Notes: generated from the sequence alone by a model not told the origin. 64,000 bases of DNA from Bacilli bacterium (GCA_900767825.1 CAAGAN010000032.1:13573-77572), one strand, 5' to 3'. Numbered from the stretch's first letter, positions 42,775-51,689 are shown. Numbers and translations are program-made.

Positions 42775-43236
42775 ATGGAACAAACAAATTTAAAGATAAG
42801 AAAAGCAAACGAAAAAGACATTACATTACTATTTGAGTTAATAAATGGATTGGCTTCCTGTGAAAAAAGACCAAACGACATGACTGCTTCAATTGAAGAT
42901 CTTGAATGCATGTTATTTAAAAGACATATAGCCACTGCCGTTATTGCAGAAAATAATGAAGGTAATCCATTGGGTTATGCGATTTATTACCCAATCTTTT
43001 CTTCTTTTTCAGGAAAAGCAAAAGTGCATCTAGAGGATTTGTTTATAAAGCCAGAATATCGTCATCAAGGATTAGGAAAAGAATTTTTCTATCAGCTATC
43101 TAAATTAATTAAAGATGAAGGATATATAGAAATGGAATGGAGTTGTCTTGATTGGAACACTCCTTCAATCGAATTCTATAAGAAACTAAATGCTTCAATG
43201 GAAACCGGAAGGGTCTATTTTGGGTATAAATTATAG
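42775..43236 (+). CDS. GNAT family N-acetyltransferase
   Basis: Transfers an acetyl group from acetyl-CoA to an amine. The acetyl-CoA loop is YRHQGLGKEFF (Q/RxxGxG/A) near 104-114, preceded by VHLEDLFIKPE and followed by MEWSCLDWNTPSIEFYKKLNA; this set is shared with diamine (spermidine/spermine) acetyltransferases. 153 aa. A CAGGAAAA ribosome site is present. The substrate is unproven. Confidence 0.92.
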   Translation: MEQTNLKIRKANEKDITLLFELINGLASCEKRPNDMTASIEDLECMLFKRHIATAVIAENNEGNPLGYAIYYPIFSSFSGKAKVHLEDLFIKPEYRHQGLGKEFFYQLSKLIKDEGYIEMEWSCLDWNTPSIEFYKKLNASMETGRVYFGYKL

Positions 43237-43292
43237 AAACTATTTGCCATAAGCTTTATTATTTTAACCAAAGCAAAGCAAAGGAAAAATTT

Positions 43293-44762
43293 ATGAAAAA
43301 AATACTAATATCTTTAGGGGCTATATCAATATTTGAAGTATGTAGTTGTTCTTTTACCCCTGGAATTAGCAGTTCTAACGAGGAAAAAGATTCTAATAAA
43401 GACACCACTACAACTTCAAATGTCTCTTCTTCCGGTTTAGAAGAGGACAAGACCCAAGAAGAATTATACGAAGAGATTTTTAATCCAACCTCTAAAGTCG
43501 AGATAAACTTAAATTTTACAAATCGAGCCATATATAAATTAGCCAAGTATTCTTCTGATGAATATAAAAAAGAAATGTATCACCCATGTAAGATGGAAGT
43601 TAAGTTAAATGGGAGAATTTATACATTCGATGAAGTCGGTGCAAGAATGAAGGGAAATTCATCTAGGAATGAGAATTTTGTTGATGAAAATGGTAAATTT
43701 AGCGCACCCATTCATTTAAAATTGTCCTTAAAACAGACTTTCGATGATTCTAGCGATAACGATTATTATGTCCGTTCTTGGGAAGATAAAGAAGAACGTA
43801 GCAAAAGGAAAAATAGACTTTTTGCAAATCAACAAAAATTCGATCTTAAATGGAATAAAGAAAGCGATATAACATTTACAAAGCAAATATATGCCTACGA
43901 TGCTTTTGCTAATGAAGGAATATTTGCCCAACATGTAAATCTTGTAAAAGTTAATATCAAATCTGAGTCAGACACATTAACCCAAACTTATCAGTTAATG
44001 GAAACAATTGATAAAGACTTCCTTAAAAAACGTTTAAGTAAAGACGAAGCAAAAGGAAACCTATATAAATCGACATATACAAATATGGGCCCTGCTTCTT
44101 TAACTAAAGATACCATTTCTAAAATCGGAGTTGAATCTCCTAACTATCATCCTTCTTATGATTTAAAAACCAATGACAAAGAACCTAACCATGGCCTTTT
44201 AGAAAACCTAATCAATACGATTAATGATGATAAATCCGCTCCAGATGCATTTAAAGTAACATTAGATTCATTAATTGAAGTAGATCAAATATTAAAATAC
44301 CAAGCCATGTGCTGGGTAATGGGAAATCCTGACGATTCAAGGAATAATTCAAATAATTACTATATTTATTTCAATTCCAAGACAAACAAGATGAGTTTCA
44401 TTCCTTATGATTTCGATAGGTGTCTAGGAATATTAAAGGACTGGGAAATACATATGGAAAAAATTCCATATAACTACACGCATCAAGAACTTGGTTCTTC
44501 TAGCAAAGAACAACCTAACCCTTTGCTATGGAGATTAATTATTGAAGATGAAAATTCATCTAAATCAAGATTATATCCAGTCATAAAGGAATACAAAGAA
44601 AGATATGAATCCTATTGTATTTCTTTTGCTAATAAATATTTAGATGTCGATAGATTTAATACTTTCTCTAGCCAATTCCATTTATCTAGTTCAAATAAAG
44701 ACAATGCGAATAACCTTAGTTTTAGCCAATACGCGAAGGCAAAATTATCCACGATAAAATAA
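43293..44762 (+). CDS. CotH-like lipoprotein (predicted protein-kinase-like fold)
   Basis: A lipoprotein signal with Cys near 18-20 (FEVCSCSF) and a Ser/Thr-rich linker to ~60. The CotH domain follows: ARMKGNSSRNE near 120 matches the GxxxKGNSS strand, FDLKWNKES and YQLMETIDKDFLKKR fit the ATP-lobe, and NPDDSRNNSNNYYIYFNSKTNKMSFIPYDFDRCLG holds the D-(x)n-N...DxD-like catalytic set. Bacillus CotH phosphorylates spore coat proteins; lipoprotein versions in gut bacteria are usually on the cell surface and their substrates are unknown. 489 aa. AAAGGAAAAATTT is the ribosome site. Confidence 0.85.
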   Translation: MKKILISLGAISIFEVCSCSFTPGISSSNEEKDSNKDTTTTSNVSSSGLEEDKTQEELYEEIFNPTSKVEINLNFTNRAIYKLAKYSSDEYKKEMYHPCKMEVKLNGRIYTFDEVGARMKGNSSRNENFVDENGKFSAPIHLKLSLKQTFDDSSDNDYYVRSWEDKEERSKRKNRLFANQQKFDLKWNKESDITFTKQIYAYDAFANEGIFAQHVNLVKVNIKSESDTLTQTYQLMETIDKDFLKKRLSKDEAKGNLYKSTYTNMGPASLTKDTISKIGVESPNYHPSYDLKTNDKEPNHGLLENLINTINDDKSAPDAFKVTLDSLIEVDQILKYQAMCWVMGNPDDSRNNSNNYYIYFNSKTNKMSFIPYDFDRCLGILKDWEIHMEKIPYNYTHQELGSSSKEQPNPLLWRLIIEDENSSKSRLYPVIKEYKERYESYCISFANKYLDVDRFNTFSSQFHLSSSNKDNANNLSFSQYAKAKLSTIK

Positions 44763-44764
44763 AA

Positions 44765-44935
44765 AGAAAAAAGAAGCCCTGTGCTACCCTCTCCAAGCGG
44801 GAGGTGGGGCTCTTGGTCAAGTATCAGGATTCCCACTCCAGTGTGGGCTTTCAACAACAACTATCCTCAGTCAGAGCTCCGAATGCATAATGTAGGGGGA
44901 CAAAATAGGCCTCTTTATTTTGCTCGGTTGAGCAT
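44765..44935 (-). ncRNA. Candidate 6S-like RNA
   Basis: A promoter (44942-44970) and a terminator frame a ~170-nt transcript. AGAGGCC near the 5' end pairs with GGGCTTCT at the 3' end, just before a T-run. Further in, GGAGCTCT pairs with AGAGCCCC, AGGAT with ATCCT, and CCCAC-N6-GTGGG makes the apical hairpin. The large open region between the closing and middle stems carries a small hairpin CTCC-CGCTT-GGAG on its 3' side. This rod with a central bubble is the layout of 6S RNA, the RNA polymerase decoy. No SRP, tmRNA or RNase P signatures are present. Confidence 0.5.
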
Positions 44936-44941
44936 CTTTAT

Positions 44942-44970
44942 TATATACGAATTGACTTAAACAATATCAA
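44942..44970 (-). promoter_or_regulatory. Promoter of the 6S-like RNA
   Basis: On the minus strand TTGATA (44965-44970), 17-bp spacer, TATATA/TATAAT (44940-44947). Confidence 0.65.
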
Positions 44971-45023
44971 GCATTTAAACCTAAAGAAGTTAAACACTGT
45001 ATAAGGATTTTTAATTTCTAATC

Positions 45024-45050
45024 AAAAATAAGCGACCCATGTATTAATAA
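45024..45050 (+). repeat. Dispersed intergenic motif, copy E
   Basis: AAAATAAGCGACCCATGTAT followed by TAATAAA; one core base off consensus. Confidence 0.65.
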
Positions 45051-45052
45051 AA

Positions 45053-45084
45053 GAAAAAACACCCAGGATTATCTAGGTGCCTTT
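45053..45084 (-). terminator. Terminator of the 45101 gene
   Basis: On the minus strand CACCTAG-ATAAT-CCTGGGTG is followed by TTTTTTC. Confidence 0.8.
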
Positions 45085-45100
45085 CGTTTAAGTGAATTAA

Positions 45101-45685
45101 TTAGATGCTCCAGTCTTTGTTTTTGGTAGTTAGATAAGACCCAGCAAATACTAAGGCAAAACCAAAGAATAAAAGCATAGCATCTAGCATTGCTTGCCAA
45201 GAAAATACTCCGTTTACCCCATCCATAATCGCTGTAACTATATAAGAAACTAGGATAAATAAACCATAGACAAAGCTACCATAGGCAAATACCATGCCTA
45301 CTAATTTATGATGGATGAACAAGAACACAAAGCCACAGACAATTATTAATAGATATGCCATCTTGGCAATGCTATTGATAACATTACTTGCAGCATTGTT
45401 CCCTGCTACCGAGCTATACTGTCCATCTATGATAATTAATAGTAACGCAGGAGCAAATGCCCTTAATGTACCTGAGCAATTTTTCGCGCCCACTAAAAAG
45501 AATACGTAGAATCCGATAATTAATATAAGTTCGAATATACCCACTACAAACTTAAGTGGATCATTTAAGTTAGGTACTCCCCCATTTACTAAGAAACGAA
45601 CTAATAGCAATAATCCTGCGACTAGGAAGAAAATATGAGCCCTGCTCAATTTTGTACTTGATTTAGTTTTTTCTTTTGTTGCCAT
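45101..45685 (-). CDS. Integral membrane protein, six helices, 194 aa
   Basis: A basic Lys/Thr/Ser-rich N-terminus (MATKEKTKSSTKLSRAH) and about six evenly spaced membrane segments that fill the rest. No motif I recognise. AGGTTTTTT is the ribosome site. It is a single-gene transcript with a strong terminator. Size and composition resemble small conserved membrane proteins of uncultured Firmicutes, without a known role. Confidence 0.75.
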   Translation of the reverse strand: MATKEKTKSSTKLSRAHIFFLVAGLLLLVRFLVNGGVPNLNDPLKFVVGIFELILIIGFYVFFLVGAKNCSGTLRAFAPALLLIIIDGQYSSVAGNNAASNVINSIAKMAYLLIIVCGFVFLFIHHKLVGMVFAYGSFVYGLFILVSYIVTAIMDGVNGVFSWQAMLDAMLLFFGFALVFAGSYLTTKNKDWSI

Positions 45686-45794
45686 AAAAAACCTCCAAAA
45701 CGGAAAATATTATAGATAATGATTTGTTTGATGGATAGAAAATAAATTTAAAAAATATCTAAAAGATAATTAGTTTGATAATATATGTAGGCTT

Positions 45795-47327
45795 ATGGCC
45801 TTACTTGAATTAAACAATATCAAATTTAACTACTCTGACAAGGAACTATATTCAAATGTATCCTTGAAATTAAACCGCGGAGAACATGCTTGCCTAGTCG
45901 GGGTAAATGGATGTGGCAAATCCACATTGCTTTCAATCGCAGTTGGAGATTTAAAGCCAGATGAAGGAAAAGTAATCTGGGAAGGAGGAGTCACCTACTC
46001 CTATCTAGACCAGCAGCTAAAAGTAAAGCAAGATATGAAGGTAAGCGATTATCTTTATGGGGTTTATAAAGAACAATTCGATTTGGAAAAGCAAATGGAA
46101 AGCCTTTATGAAAAAGCAGCTTTATGTCCGCCTGATTTTGAGAAATTACTAGACAAAGCCCAACGTATCGCAGACCGTCTTTCTGATTCAGGATTCTATT
46201 ATCTGCAAGAAAAGGTAGGTAAATTGACCAATGGATTAGGTTTTAATGATGAAGATTTGTCAAAAGAGCTGCATCTACTTTCTTCTGGCCAAAGAGAAAA
46301 AGCCTATCTAGCCAAGATGCTTCTAGAAGAACACGATGTCTTGATAATGGACGAACCTACTAACTTCCTTGACCAAACTCAAGTTGCCTGGCTTGCTTCA
46401 TTTTTAAAAGATTACCCTCGTGCTTTCTTATTAGTTAGCCATGACGAAGCTTTCTTAGGGCAAGTCGCAGAGGTTGTTTTTTGTCTAGAAAACAAGACGT
46501 TAACTAGATACAAGGGAACTTTTGAACAATATAAAACCCAGCATGAATTGGATAAAATCCAATATGAGAAAAACTATAACGCCCAGCAACGTTATATTAA
46601 GAAAGAAGAAGATTTCATTGCAAAGCATATAGTAAGGGCCACTTCTAGCAAAGCTGCTAAAAGTCACCGTGCTAGACTTGAGCACCTTGAAATCATGTCC
46701 ACTCCAGGAAAAGAGGAGGGACGTGTATTCTTTTCCTTTCCTTTTTCAAAGCAAGTTGGAGAAAAGCCTCTTATAGTAAATGAGCTTGAAATAGGTTATG
46801 AAAAGCCTTTGTTAGATCCAATTTCTTTTATCCTTAAAAAGGGAGAAAAGATTGCCATATTAGGTCAAAATGGGGTTGGTAAGACCACCTTATTAAAAAC
46901 AATCATGAACAAGATTCCTTCTTTAGGAGGGACTTATAAATGGCTAGATGGAACAGTTATCAATTATTTTGACCAAGACGATAAATTGGATTTGAATATG
47001 TCTCCATTCGAATATGTCCATTCAATATATCCAGATTTAAATAATACCCAAATTAGAAGTGCTTTAGGCGCGGTTGGGGTTAGAAAGGAACTTGCATTAA
47101 GGAAAATGAAAGAACTATCTGGAGGAGAAGTTACTAAAGCTAGATTTGCCATCATGACCTTAAGGAAAACTAATTTCTTGATGTTGGATGAACCTACTAA
47201 CCACCTAGACCAAAAGGCAAAAGATGCCTTATTTGAGGCGATTGAACGTTTCCCTGGTGCAGTAATATTAGTTTCGCACGAAAAAGATTTCTATGACGGC
47301 CTAGTCGATTATGAACTTAATTTCTAG
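45795..47327 (+). CDS. ABC-F family ATPase (ribosome-associated)
   Basis: Two ABC domains in one chain without membrane segments: GVNGCGKSTLL at ~34-44 with signature LSSGQREKAYLAK, and GQNGVGKTTLL near 356 with LSGGEVTKARFA, joined by a charged linker (~240-290, KIQYEKNYNAQQRYIKKEE). ABC-F proteins act on the ribosomal E site in stalling or antibiotic protection. 510 aa. The subfamily is undetermined. No ribosome site is visible; a TAATAT hexamer is 10 bases before the ATG. Convergent with the LemA-like gene, with the ends overlapping by 4 bp. Confidence 0.92.
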   Translation: MALLELNNIKFNYSDKELYSNVSLKLNRGEHACLVGVNGCGKSTLLSIAVGDLKPDEGKVIWEGGVTYSYLDQQLKVKQDMKVSDYLYGVYKEQFDLEKQMESLYEKAALCPPDFEKLLDKAQRIADRLSDSGFYYLQEKVGKLTNGLGFNDEDLSKELHLLSSGQREKAYLAKMLLEEHDVLIMDEPTNFLDQTQVAWLASFLKDYPRAFLLVSHDEAFLGQVAEVVFCLENKTLTRYKGTFEQYKTQHELDKIQYEKNYNAQQRYIKKEEDFIAKHIVRATSSKAAKSHRARLEHLEIMSTPGKEEGRVFFSFPFSKQVGEKPLIVNELEIGYEKPLLDPISFILKKGEKIAILGQNGVGKTTLLKTIMNKIPSLGGTYKWLDGTVINYFDQDDKLDLNMSPFEYVHSIYPDLNNTQIRSALGAVGVRKELALRKMKELSGGEVTKARFAIMTLRKTNFLMLDEPTNHLDQKAKDALFEAIERFPGAVILVSHEKDFYDGLVDYELNF

Positions 47328-47851
47328 GAAATGACTTTCTTCTTTTTATATCCAATTAAACGCATGGCTAACCTATATCCAGGAATGGAAAGCCAATAAT
47401 TATAGGCGATTACATCGGCATTATATAAAGCAATACCTGCCCTTAAATTCCTATCTAAATCAATAACCCTATCTTTTTCTATCCCAATATTTTCATCTAC
47501 TAAGACCCATTGATTATCAATAGACAAACTAGATAGCACCCCTTCAACATTCTTGATTGAAGAAATGCTTTTTATTAATTCTTCATAATTAGGATGATCT
47601 AGTCTAATATTATTCATCTCGGCGACTGCTTTATCTTGGGAATTCGAATACACGACCCCGCTATTTTTGAATAATCTATCAATATTAGAAAGAGCTAAAG
47701 TCTTTTCAGTTAGCAAAACCGAAAGAGAATCGCTTTTCCTTTTAATACCAATAGAAAAATCATTCGCATGGGAAAAAACATATAAAAATGCCGCAATATA
47801 GGCGAATACGATTAACATCAATACTAATAGAATTACTTGATACGGTTGCAT
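47324..47851 (-). CDS. LemA-like membrane protein
   Basis: One N-terminal membrane helix (about 5-27), then an all-helical cytoplasmic or outer domain. The C-terminal segment LDRNLRAGIALYNADVIAYNYWLSIPGYRLAMRLIGYKKK corresponds to the RxYN...YN...PxxxxAxxxGFxxx part of LemA. 175 aa, close to LemA size. LemA function is unknown in bacteria. Start supported by position only; no good ribosome site is visible. Confidence 0.75.
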   Translation of the reverse strand: MQPYQVILLVLMLIVFAYIAAFLYVFSHANDFSIGIKRKSDSLSVLLTEKTLALSNIDRLFKNSGVVYSNSQDKAVAEMNNIRLDHPNYEELIKSISSIKNVEGVLSSLSIDNQWVLVDENIGIEKDRVIDLDRNLRAGIALYNADVIAYNYWLSIPGYRLAMRLIGYKKKKVIS

Positions 47852-47897
47852 GTTTTCTATTTTACTCCAAATCTAATTAGAAGGATACAACGGCATA

Positions 47898-47927
47898 ATT
47901 GCCTTAAGGCAATATCTACTTTATAAT
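47898..47927 (+). promoter_or_regulatory. Promoter with palindrome over the -35 box
   Basis: ATTGCCTTAAGGCAAT (47898-47913) is a perfect 16-bp palindrome whose left part supplies the -35 TTGCCT (47899-47904). After a 17-bp spacer comes TATAAT (47922-47927). It controls the HAD-ispD-S1-pgi operon. Confidence 0.65.
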
Positions 47928-47951
47928 AAATTCGAAATGGAGGGAAGAAAT

Positions 47952-48791
47952 ATGAACAAAAAACCTATTTGTGCAATTTTATATGACTTTGATTCCACCC
48001 TTGCCACAACTGACATGCAAAACTTTGGCTTTATTCCCGCCATGGGCATGAGCAAGGAGGAATTCTGGAGTCGCACTGGAAAATTTTCTTCTGAAACCGG
48101 ATGTGAAAGAATCCTCTCATACCTTTATACAATGGTAGAAGTCGCAAAAGAAAAAGGCATTAAGATGGATAAGGCCTTTTTAAGAGAATGTGGCAAACCT
48201 ATCAAATTCTTCCCAGGTGTAACAACTTGGTTTGATAGGATTAATGATTATGGAAGGGAACATGGGGTAAGAGTAGAGCATTACCTTGTCTCTTCTGGAA
48301 ACAAAGAAATTGTCGAAGGATGCCAAATTGCCGATAAATTTAAACAGATATACGGATGCGAATATATTTTCGATAAAGTAAGCGGAGAAGTAATCTGGCC
48401 TAAACTTGCAATCAATTACACCCAAAAGACCCAATACTTCTTTAGGATTTCTAAAGGGGTATATGATGCTACTGATGATGTCGGAGTAAACGAAAAGAAG
48501 CCAGAAAGAAGAATCCCCTACTCCAATATGATTTATATAGGAGATGGAATGACTGATATCCCGTCCATGATTATTGTTAAAAATAATGGGGGAAAATCTA
48601 TTGCAGTCTATCCAAAAGGGAACGAAGATAGAGTCGCTTCGCTTTATGAAGATGGTAGGGTCAACTATTCTTGCGTTGCCGATTATAGTGCAGGTAAGGA
48701 TTTAGAGAAAGTACTACACTTGATAATCCAAGGCATTGCAATCAATGAATCCCTTAAATTAAGAGAAAACCAAAATCCATTCGTAGATTAA
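47952..48791 (+). CDS. HAD superfamily hydrolase, first gene of the ispD-pgi operon
   Basis: Motif I YDFDSTLATTDM at ~9-20 has the nucleophile Asp and the Ser variant of the DxDxT motif, HYLVSSGNKEI near 108-118 is motif II, and MIYIGDGMTDIPSM near 193-206 is motif IV. 279 aa. GGAGGGAAGAAAT places the start at 47952. It belongs to the phosphoserine-phosphatase-like branch by its motif spacing; the substrate is unknown. The gene is one base from ispD and so translationally linked. Confidence 0.88.
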   Translation: MNKKPICAILYDFDSTLATTDMQNFGFIPAMGMSKEEFWSRTGKFSSETGCERILSYLYTMVEVAKEKGIKMDKAFLRECGKPIKFFPGVTTWFDRINDYGREHGVRVEHYLVSSGNKEIVEGCQIADKFKQIYGCEYIFDKVSGEVIWPKLAINYTQKTQYFFRISKGVYDATDDVGVNEKKPERRIPYSNMIYIGDGMTDIPSMIIVKNNGGKSIAVYPKGNEDRVASLYEDGRVNYSCVADYSAGKDLEKVLHLIIQGIAINESLKLRENQNPFVD

Positions 48792-48792
48792 T

Positions 48793-49500
48793 ATGAAATC
48801 AAAATTAAAGAAAACCATCGCCCTAGTCCTTGTTGGAGGATCTGGAGAAAGGTTTGGAAAAGAAAAACAATTTGTTTTGGCTTTAAACCGTCCTTTAATG
48901 TCTTTTGCTATTGAAGAATTAGGTCTTTCTCCTTATATCGATGAGATTGTTCTTGTCGGGAAAAAAGGGACTCTAAATAAAACGCTAGAGATAGGGAAGG
49001 CTTATGCAAATAACAAGCTAAAAGCTGTTATAGAAGGAGGAAAGACTCGTCAAGAATCTTCCTATAAAGGCGTTAAATTCCTTATCGATAGCGGTTTTTC
49101 TCCCGATTCAATTGTCTTGATTCAAGATGGGGATAGACCAAATATTACCCAAGAAATGATTAAGGAAAATGTTGAATCCGCCAAAATCAATAAAGCTGCA
49201 GTAACTGCTATAAAAGAACCTAATTCGGTTTTTGTCTCTAATAACGATTACAAAGTAAATTCCTATTTGGATAGAAATGAAATCTATGAGGCACAGACTC
49301 CTCAGACTTTTGAATTAGGCTTAATTTATAAAGCACATCTTAAAGGAGATAAAAGGAAAGGAATAAGCGATGATGCTAGTTTAGTAAGATTACTTAAAAA
49401 AGACGTCGCGATTGTTCCAGGAGACAAAAATAATATTAAAATAAATTACGTTAGCGATCTTAATTATTTCGAATACATCAAAGGAGGGCTAAATAGATGA
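48793..49500 (+). CDS. ispD: 2-C-methyl-D-erythritol 4-phosphate cytidylyltransferase (IspD-like)
   Basis: Second MEP-pathway step, making CDP-methylerythritol for isoprenoids. The nucleotide loop is ALVLVGGSGERFGKEKQF at about 9-26, GGKTRQESSYKGV near 78 binds the substrate, IQDGDRPN near 111 replaces the usual HDxARP, and SDDASLVRLL plus NIKINY close the fold. 235 aa. The change HDAARP to QDGDRP is unusual. Ribitol-5-phosphate cytidylyltransferase (TarI) is the closest alternative, but ispF in the same window supports IspD. Confidence 0.85.
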   Translation: MKSKLKKTIALVLVGGSGERFGKEKQFVLALNRPLMSFAIEELGLSPYIDEIVLVGKKGTLNKTLEIGKAYANNKLKAVIEGGKTRQESSYKGVKFLIDSGFSPDSIVLIQDGDRPNITQEMIKENVESAKINKAAVTAIKEPNSVFVSNNDYKVNSYLDRNEIYEAQTPQTFELGLIYKAHLKGDKRKGISDDASLVRLLKKDVAIVPGDKNNIKINYVSDLNYFEYIKGGLNR

Positions 49501-49874
49501 ATGAATATCTTCCTAAAGTAGGCGAATGTGCCATTGGGACTGTTGTCGCTGTCTATTCTAGCTATGCTATCCTCCTTTTTGATGAAGGATGGACGGGATT
49601 GCTACATATAAGCGAAGTATCTTTTAACTACATTCGCTCATTTACCTCTTTCATAACCATTGGAAGTATCTATAATGTCAAGGTCATTGATGTTAACAAA
49701 GAGACGAAAAGCGTTAGGGTCTCCTTGAAACAAATGACTCCAAGCGAAAGACATGCAACCTTTCGCCACAAGAAAATCAATGAAAGTGAAATTGATTTCA
49801 AGGCATTAGAAGAGGCAAGGCCATCTTGGATAAAAGAGGAATTAACAAATATCGAGGCAAAAGAAAATGATTAA
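49497..49874 (+). CDS. S1 domain RNA-binding protein (YugI/GSP13-like)
   Basis: One S1 domain fills residues 7-75: GECAIGTVVAVYSSYAILLFDEGWTGLLHISEVS and IYNVKVIDVNKETKSVRVSLKQ are the five-strand barrel. A short charged tail follows. 125 aa, like the general-stress S1 proteins that bind the 30S subunit. It overlaps ispD by four bases and pgi by eight, so all are translated from one message. Confidence 0.88.
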   Translation: MNEYLPKVGECAIGTVVAVYSSYAILLFDEGWTGLLHISEVSFNYIRSFTSFITIGSIYNVKVIDVNKETKSVRVSLKQMTPSERHATFRHKKINESEIDFKALEEARPSWIKEELTNIEAKEND

Positions 49875-51144
49875 AGTTAATCTAGAACACTTAGGCTTCA
49901 AGCTAAACGAAGCCGATTTTAAGGAAAAAGTTGCTCAAATCAACACTGCAATTAATGAAAAGACATTGCCAGGAAATGATTTCCTAGGTTGGGCTAATTA
50001 TCCATATTCATACGATAAAGAAGAATTCGAACGTATCAAAAAAGATGCTAAATATATTAGGGAAAACTTTGATTGCCTAGTAGTTGCTGGTATCGGTGGT
50101 TCCTATTTAGGAGCTAGGGCTGCAATAGAAGCCATCAATGGTTTGTTTAAGGAAAATTCCTTCCCAATCATCTACATGGGTCAAACATTTTCCAGCAAAT
50201 ATGTAGCCCAAGTATTAAAGATGCTTAAAGGAAAGAAATTCGCTATCAATGTAATTTCTAAATCCGGAACCACAACCGAGACTTCAATTGCCTTCCGCCT
50301 TCTTAGAGAGCAACTAGAAGCCCAGATTGGAAAAGAAAATGCTTCTAAGGCTATATTTGCCACTACCGATGCCAAAAAAGGCGCATTGCTAGAATTATGC
50401 AAGAAATATGGCTATGAAAGATTTGTCTTACCTGATGATGTCGGTGGACGTTATAGCGTATTCACTGCCGTTGGACTTCTTCCAATGGCCGTTGCAGGAA
50501 TCGATATTGATGAATTTATGCTCGGAGCCAAATTAGGCAAAAATGAATACGATACTTCTAGCATTAACGAAGCCTATAGATATGCCATTGCTAGACATTA
50601 TCTATACAAAGAAAAAGGCTACCCAGTCGAGATGTTTGTCAGCTATGAACCAAATCTAGTCCAACTTGGTGAATGGTGGAAACAGCTTTATGGAGAATCC
50701 GAAGGAAAAGACAAATCAGGATTGCTTCCAGATTCTGCTACATTTACAACTGATTTACATTCCCTTGGACAATTTATCCAAGATGGATCAAAAGTCTTGT
50801 TTGAGACTGTTCTAGATGTAAAGAATAACAATGAAGAAGTCATTATCCCTCACGATGAAGATAATCTTGATGGATTAAATTATCTAGAAGGCAAATCGCT
50901 TAAATTTGTTTCCAATAAAGCCATGGAAGGAACTCTTCTCGCCCATAGTGAAAATGGAGGAGTTCCAAATATCGTTATTGAAATCGATAAGATGGATTCA
51001 AGGAATTTAGGCCAACTTCTATATTTCTTCATGAGAGCATGCGCTATGTCGGCTTATCTAAATGGAGTCAATCCATTTAACCAACCTGGTGTTGAAATAT
51101 ATAAAAAGAACATGTTCCATTTGCTTGGAAAACCTGGATTCTAA
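49867..51144 (+). CDS. pgi: Glucose-6-phosphate isomerase
   Basis: Interconverts glucose 6-phosphate and fructose 6-phosphate. GIGGSYLGARAAIE near 78-91, SKSGTTTETSIAFR near 134-147 (sugar phosphate Ser/Thr) and the QLGEWWKQLYGESEG signature near 262 are intact. 425 aa, the Gram-positive size. It begins inside the S1 gene end. A terminator lies 17 bases after the stop. Confidence 0.96.
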   Translation: MIKVNLEHLGFKLNEADFKEKVAQINTAINEKTLPGNDFLGWANYPYSYDKEEFERIKKDAKYIRENFDCLVVAGIGGSYLGARAAIEAINGLFKENSFPIIYMGQTFSSKYVAQVLKMLKGKKFAINVISKSGTTTETSIAFRLLREQLEAQIGKENASKAIFATTDAKKGALLELCKKYGYERFVLPDDVGGRYSVFTAVGLLPMAVAGIDIDEFMLGAKLGKNEYDTSSINEAYRYAIARHYLYKEKGYPVEMFVSYEPNLVQLGEWWKQLYGESEGKDKSGLLPDSATFTTDLHSLGQFIQDGSKVLFETVLDVKNNNEEVIIPHDEDNLDGLNYLEGKSLKFVSNKAMEGTLLAHSENGGVPNIVIEIDKMDSRNLGQLLYFFMRACAMSAYLNGVNPFNQPGVEIYKKNMFHLLGKPGF

Positions 51145-51160
51145 AAATAATAACTAACTT

Positions 51161-51199
51161 AGACCCAAACGTTAGAATACCTAACTAAGGGTCTTTTTT
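51161..51199 (+). terminator. Terminator of the HAD-ispD-S1-pgi operon
   Basis: AGACCC pairs with GGGTCT across a 22-nt loop (which may fold further), followed by TTTTTAA. Confidence 0.65.
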
Positions 51200-51273
51200 A
51201 ATAAATTGCCCCCTTAAAAGAGGCTACTAAAGCAAGAAAAATGAAAAAAACAAAAAATTCTTCTTTTTTTGCG

Positions 51274-51302
51274 TTGCTATTCTTTAGTCTTAATGATATA
51301 TT
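51274..51302 (+). promoter_or_regulatory. Promoter of the tRNA cluster
   Basis: TTGCTA (51274-51279), 17-bp spacer, TATATT (51297-51302). Confidence 0.65.
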
Positions 51303-51329
51303 AGTCAAGCGCGTTTTGCGGACACCCGC

Positions 51330-51404
51330 GGATGCTTAGCTCAGCGGGAGAGCATCGCCCTTACAAGGCGGGGGTCGTAGGTTCGAACCCTACAGCATCC
51401 ACCA
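51330..51404 (+). tRNA. tRNA-Val(TAC)
   Basis: Acceptor GGATGCT pairs with AGCATCC; encoded CCA. Anticodon loop TTACAAG gives TAC. First of five tRNAs in one transcript. Confidence 0.95.
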
Positions 51405-51434
51405 TCTAAGGATTAACGCGCCAATAAACAACAT

Positions 51435-51518
51435 GGGTGAATAGCGAAGTGGCCAAACGCGGCTGACTGTAAATCAGCTCCTTCGGGTTCGGTGGTTCAA
51501 ATCCATCTTCACCCACCA
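51435..51518 (+). tRNA. tRNA-Tyr(GTA)
   Basis: Acceptor GGGTGAA pairs with TTCACCC; encoded CCA; long variable arm as in bacterial tRNA-Tyr. Anticodon GTA. Confidence 0.95.
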
Positions 51519-51528
51519 CTATGTTTAT

Positions 51529-51603
51529 TGGGGTGTAGCCAAGCGGTAAGGCAAGAGACTTTGACTCTCTCATACGCTGGTTCGATCCCAGCCACCCCAA
51601 CCA
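51529..51603 (+). tRNA. tRNA-Gln(TTG)
   Basis: Acceptor TGGGGTG pairs with CACCCCA, a start typical of tRNA-Gln; encoded CCA. Anticodon loop CTTTGAC gives TTG. Confidence 0.95.
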
Positions 51604-51606
51604 GTT

Positions 51607-51681
51607 CCTCCGCTAGCTCAGTGGTAGAGCACTTGACTTTTAATCAAGGGGTCGCGAGTTCGAGCCTCGCGCGGGGGACCA
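51607..51681 (+). tRNA. tRNA-Lys(TTT)
   Basis: Acceptor CCTCCGC pairs with GCGGGGG (one T-G pair); encoded CCA. Anticodon loop CTTTTAA gives TTT. Starts three bases after tRNA-Gln. Confidence 0.93.
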
Positions 51682-51689
51682 AACATTCT

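Noticed and set aside
44765..44935. SRP RNA or RNase P RNA instead of 6S
   Set aside because: The SRP domain IV tetraloop region with GGAAGG and AGCAG is missing, as is the RNase P GAGGAAAGTCC signature.
47698..47850. LemA-like gene as a possible phage or pilin protein
   Set aside because: The C-terminal YNADVIAYNYWLSIPGYRLAMRLIGY block fits LemA much better.
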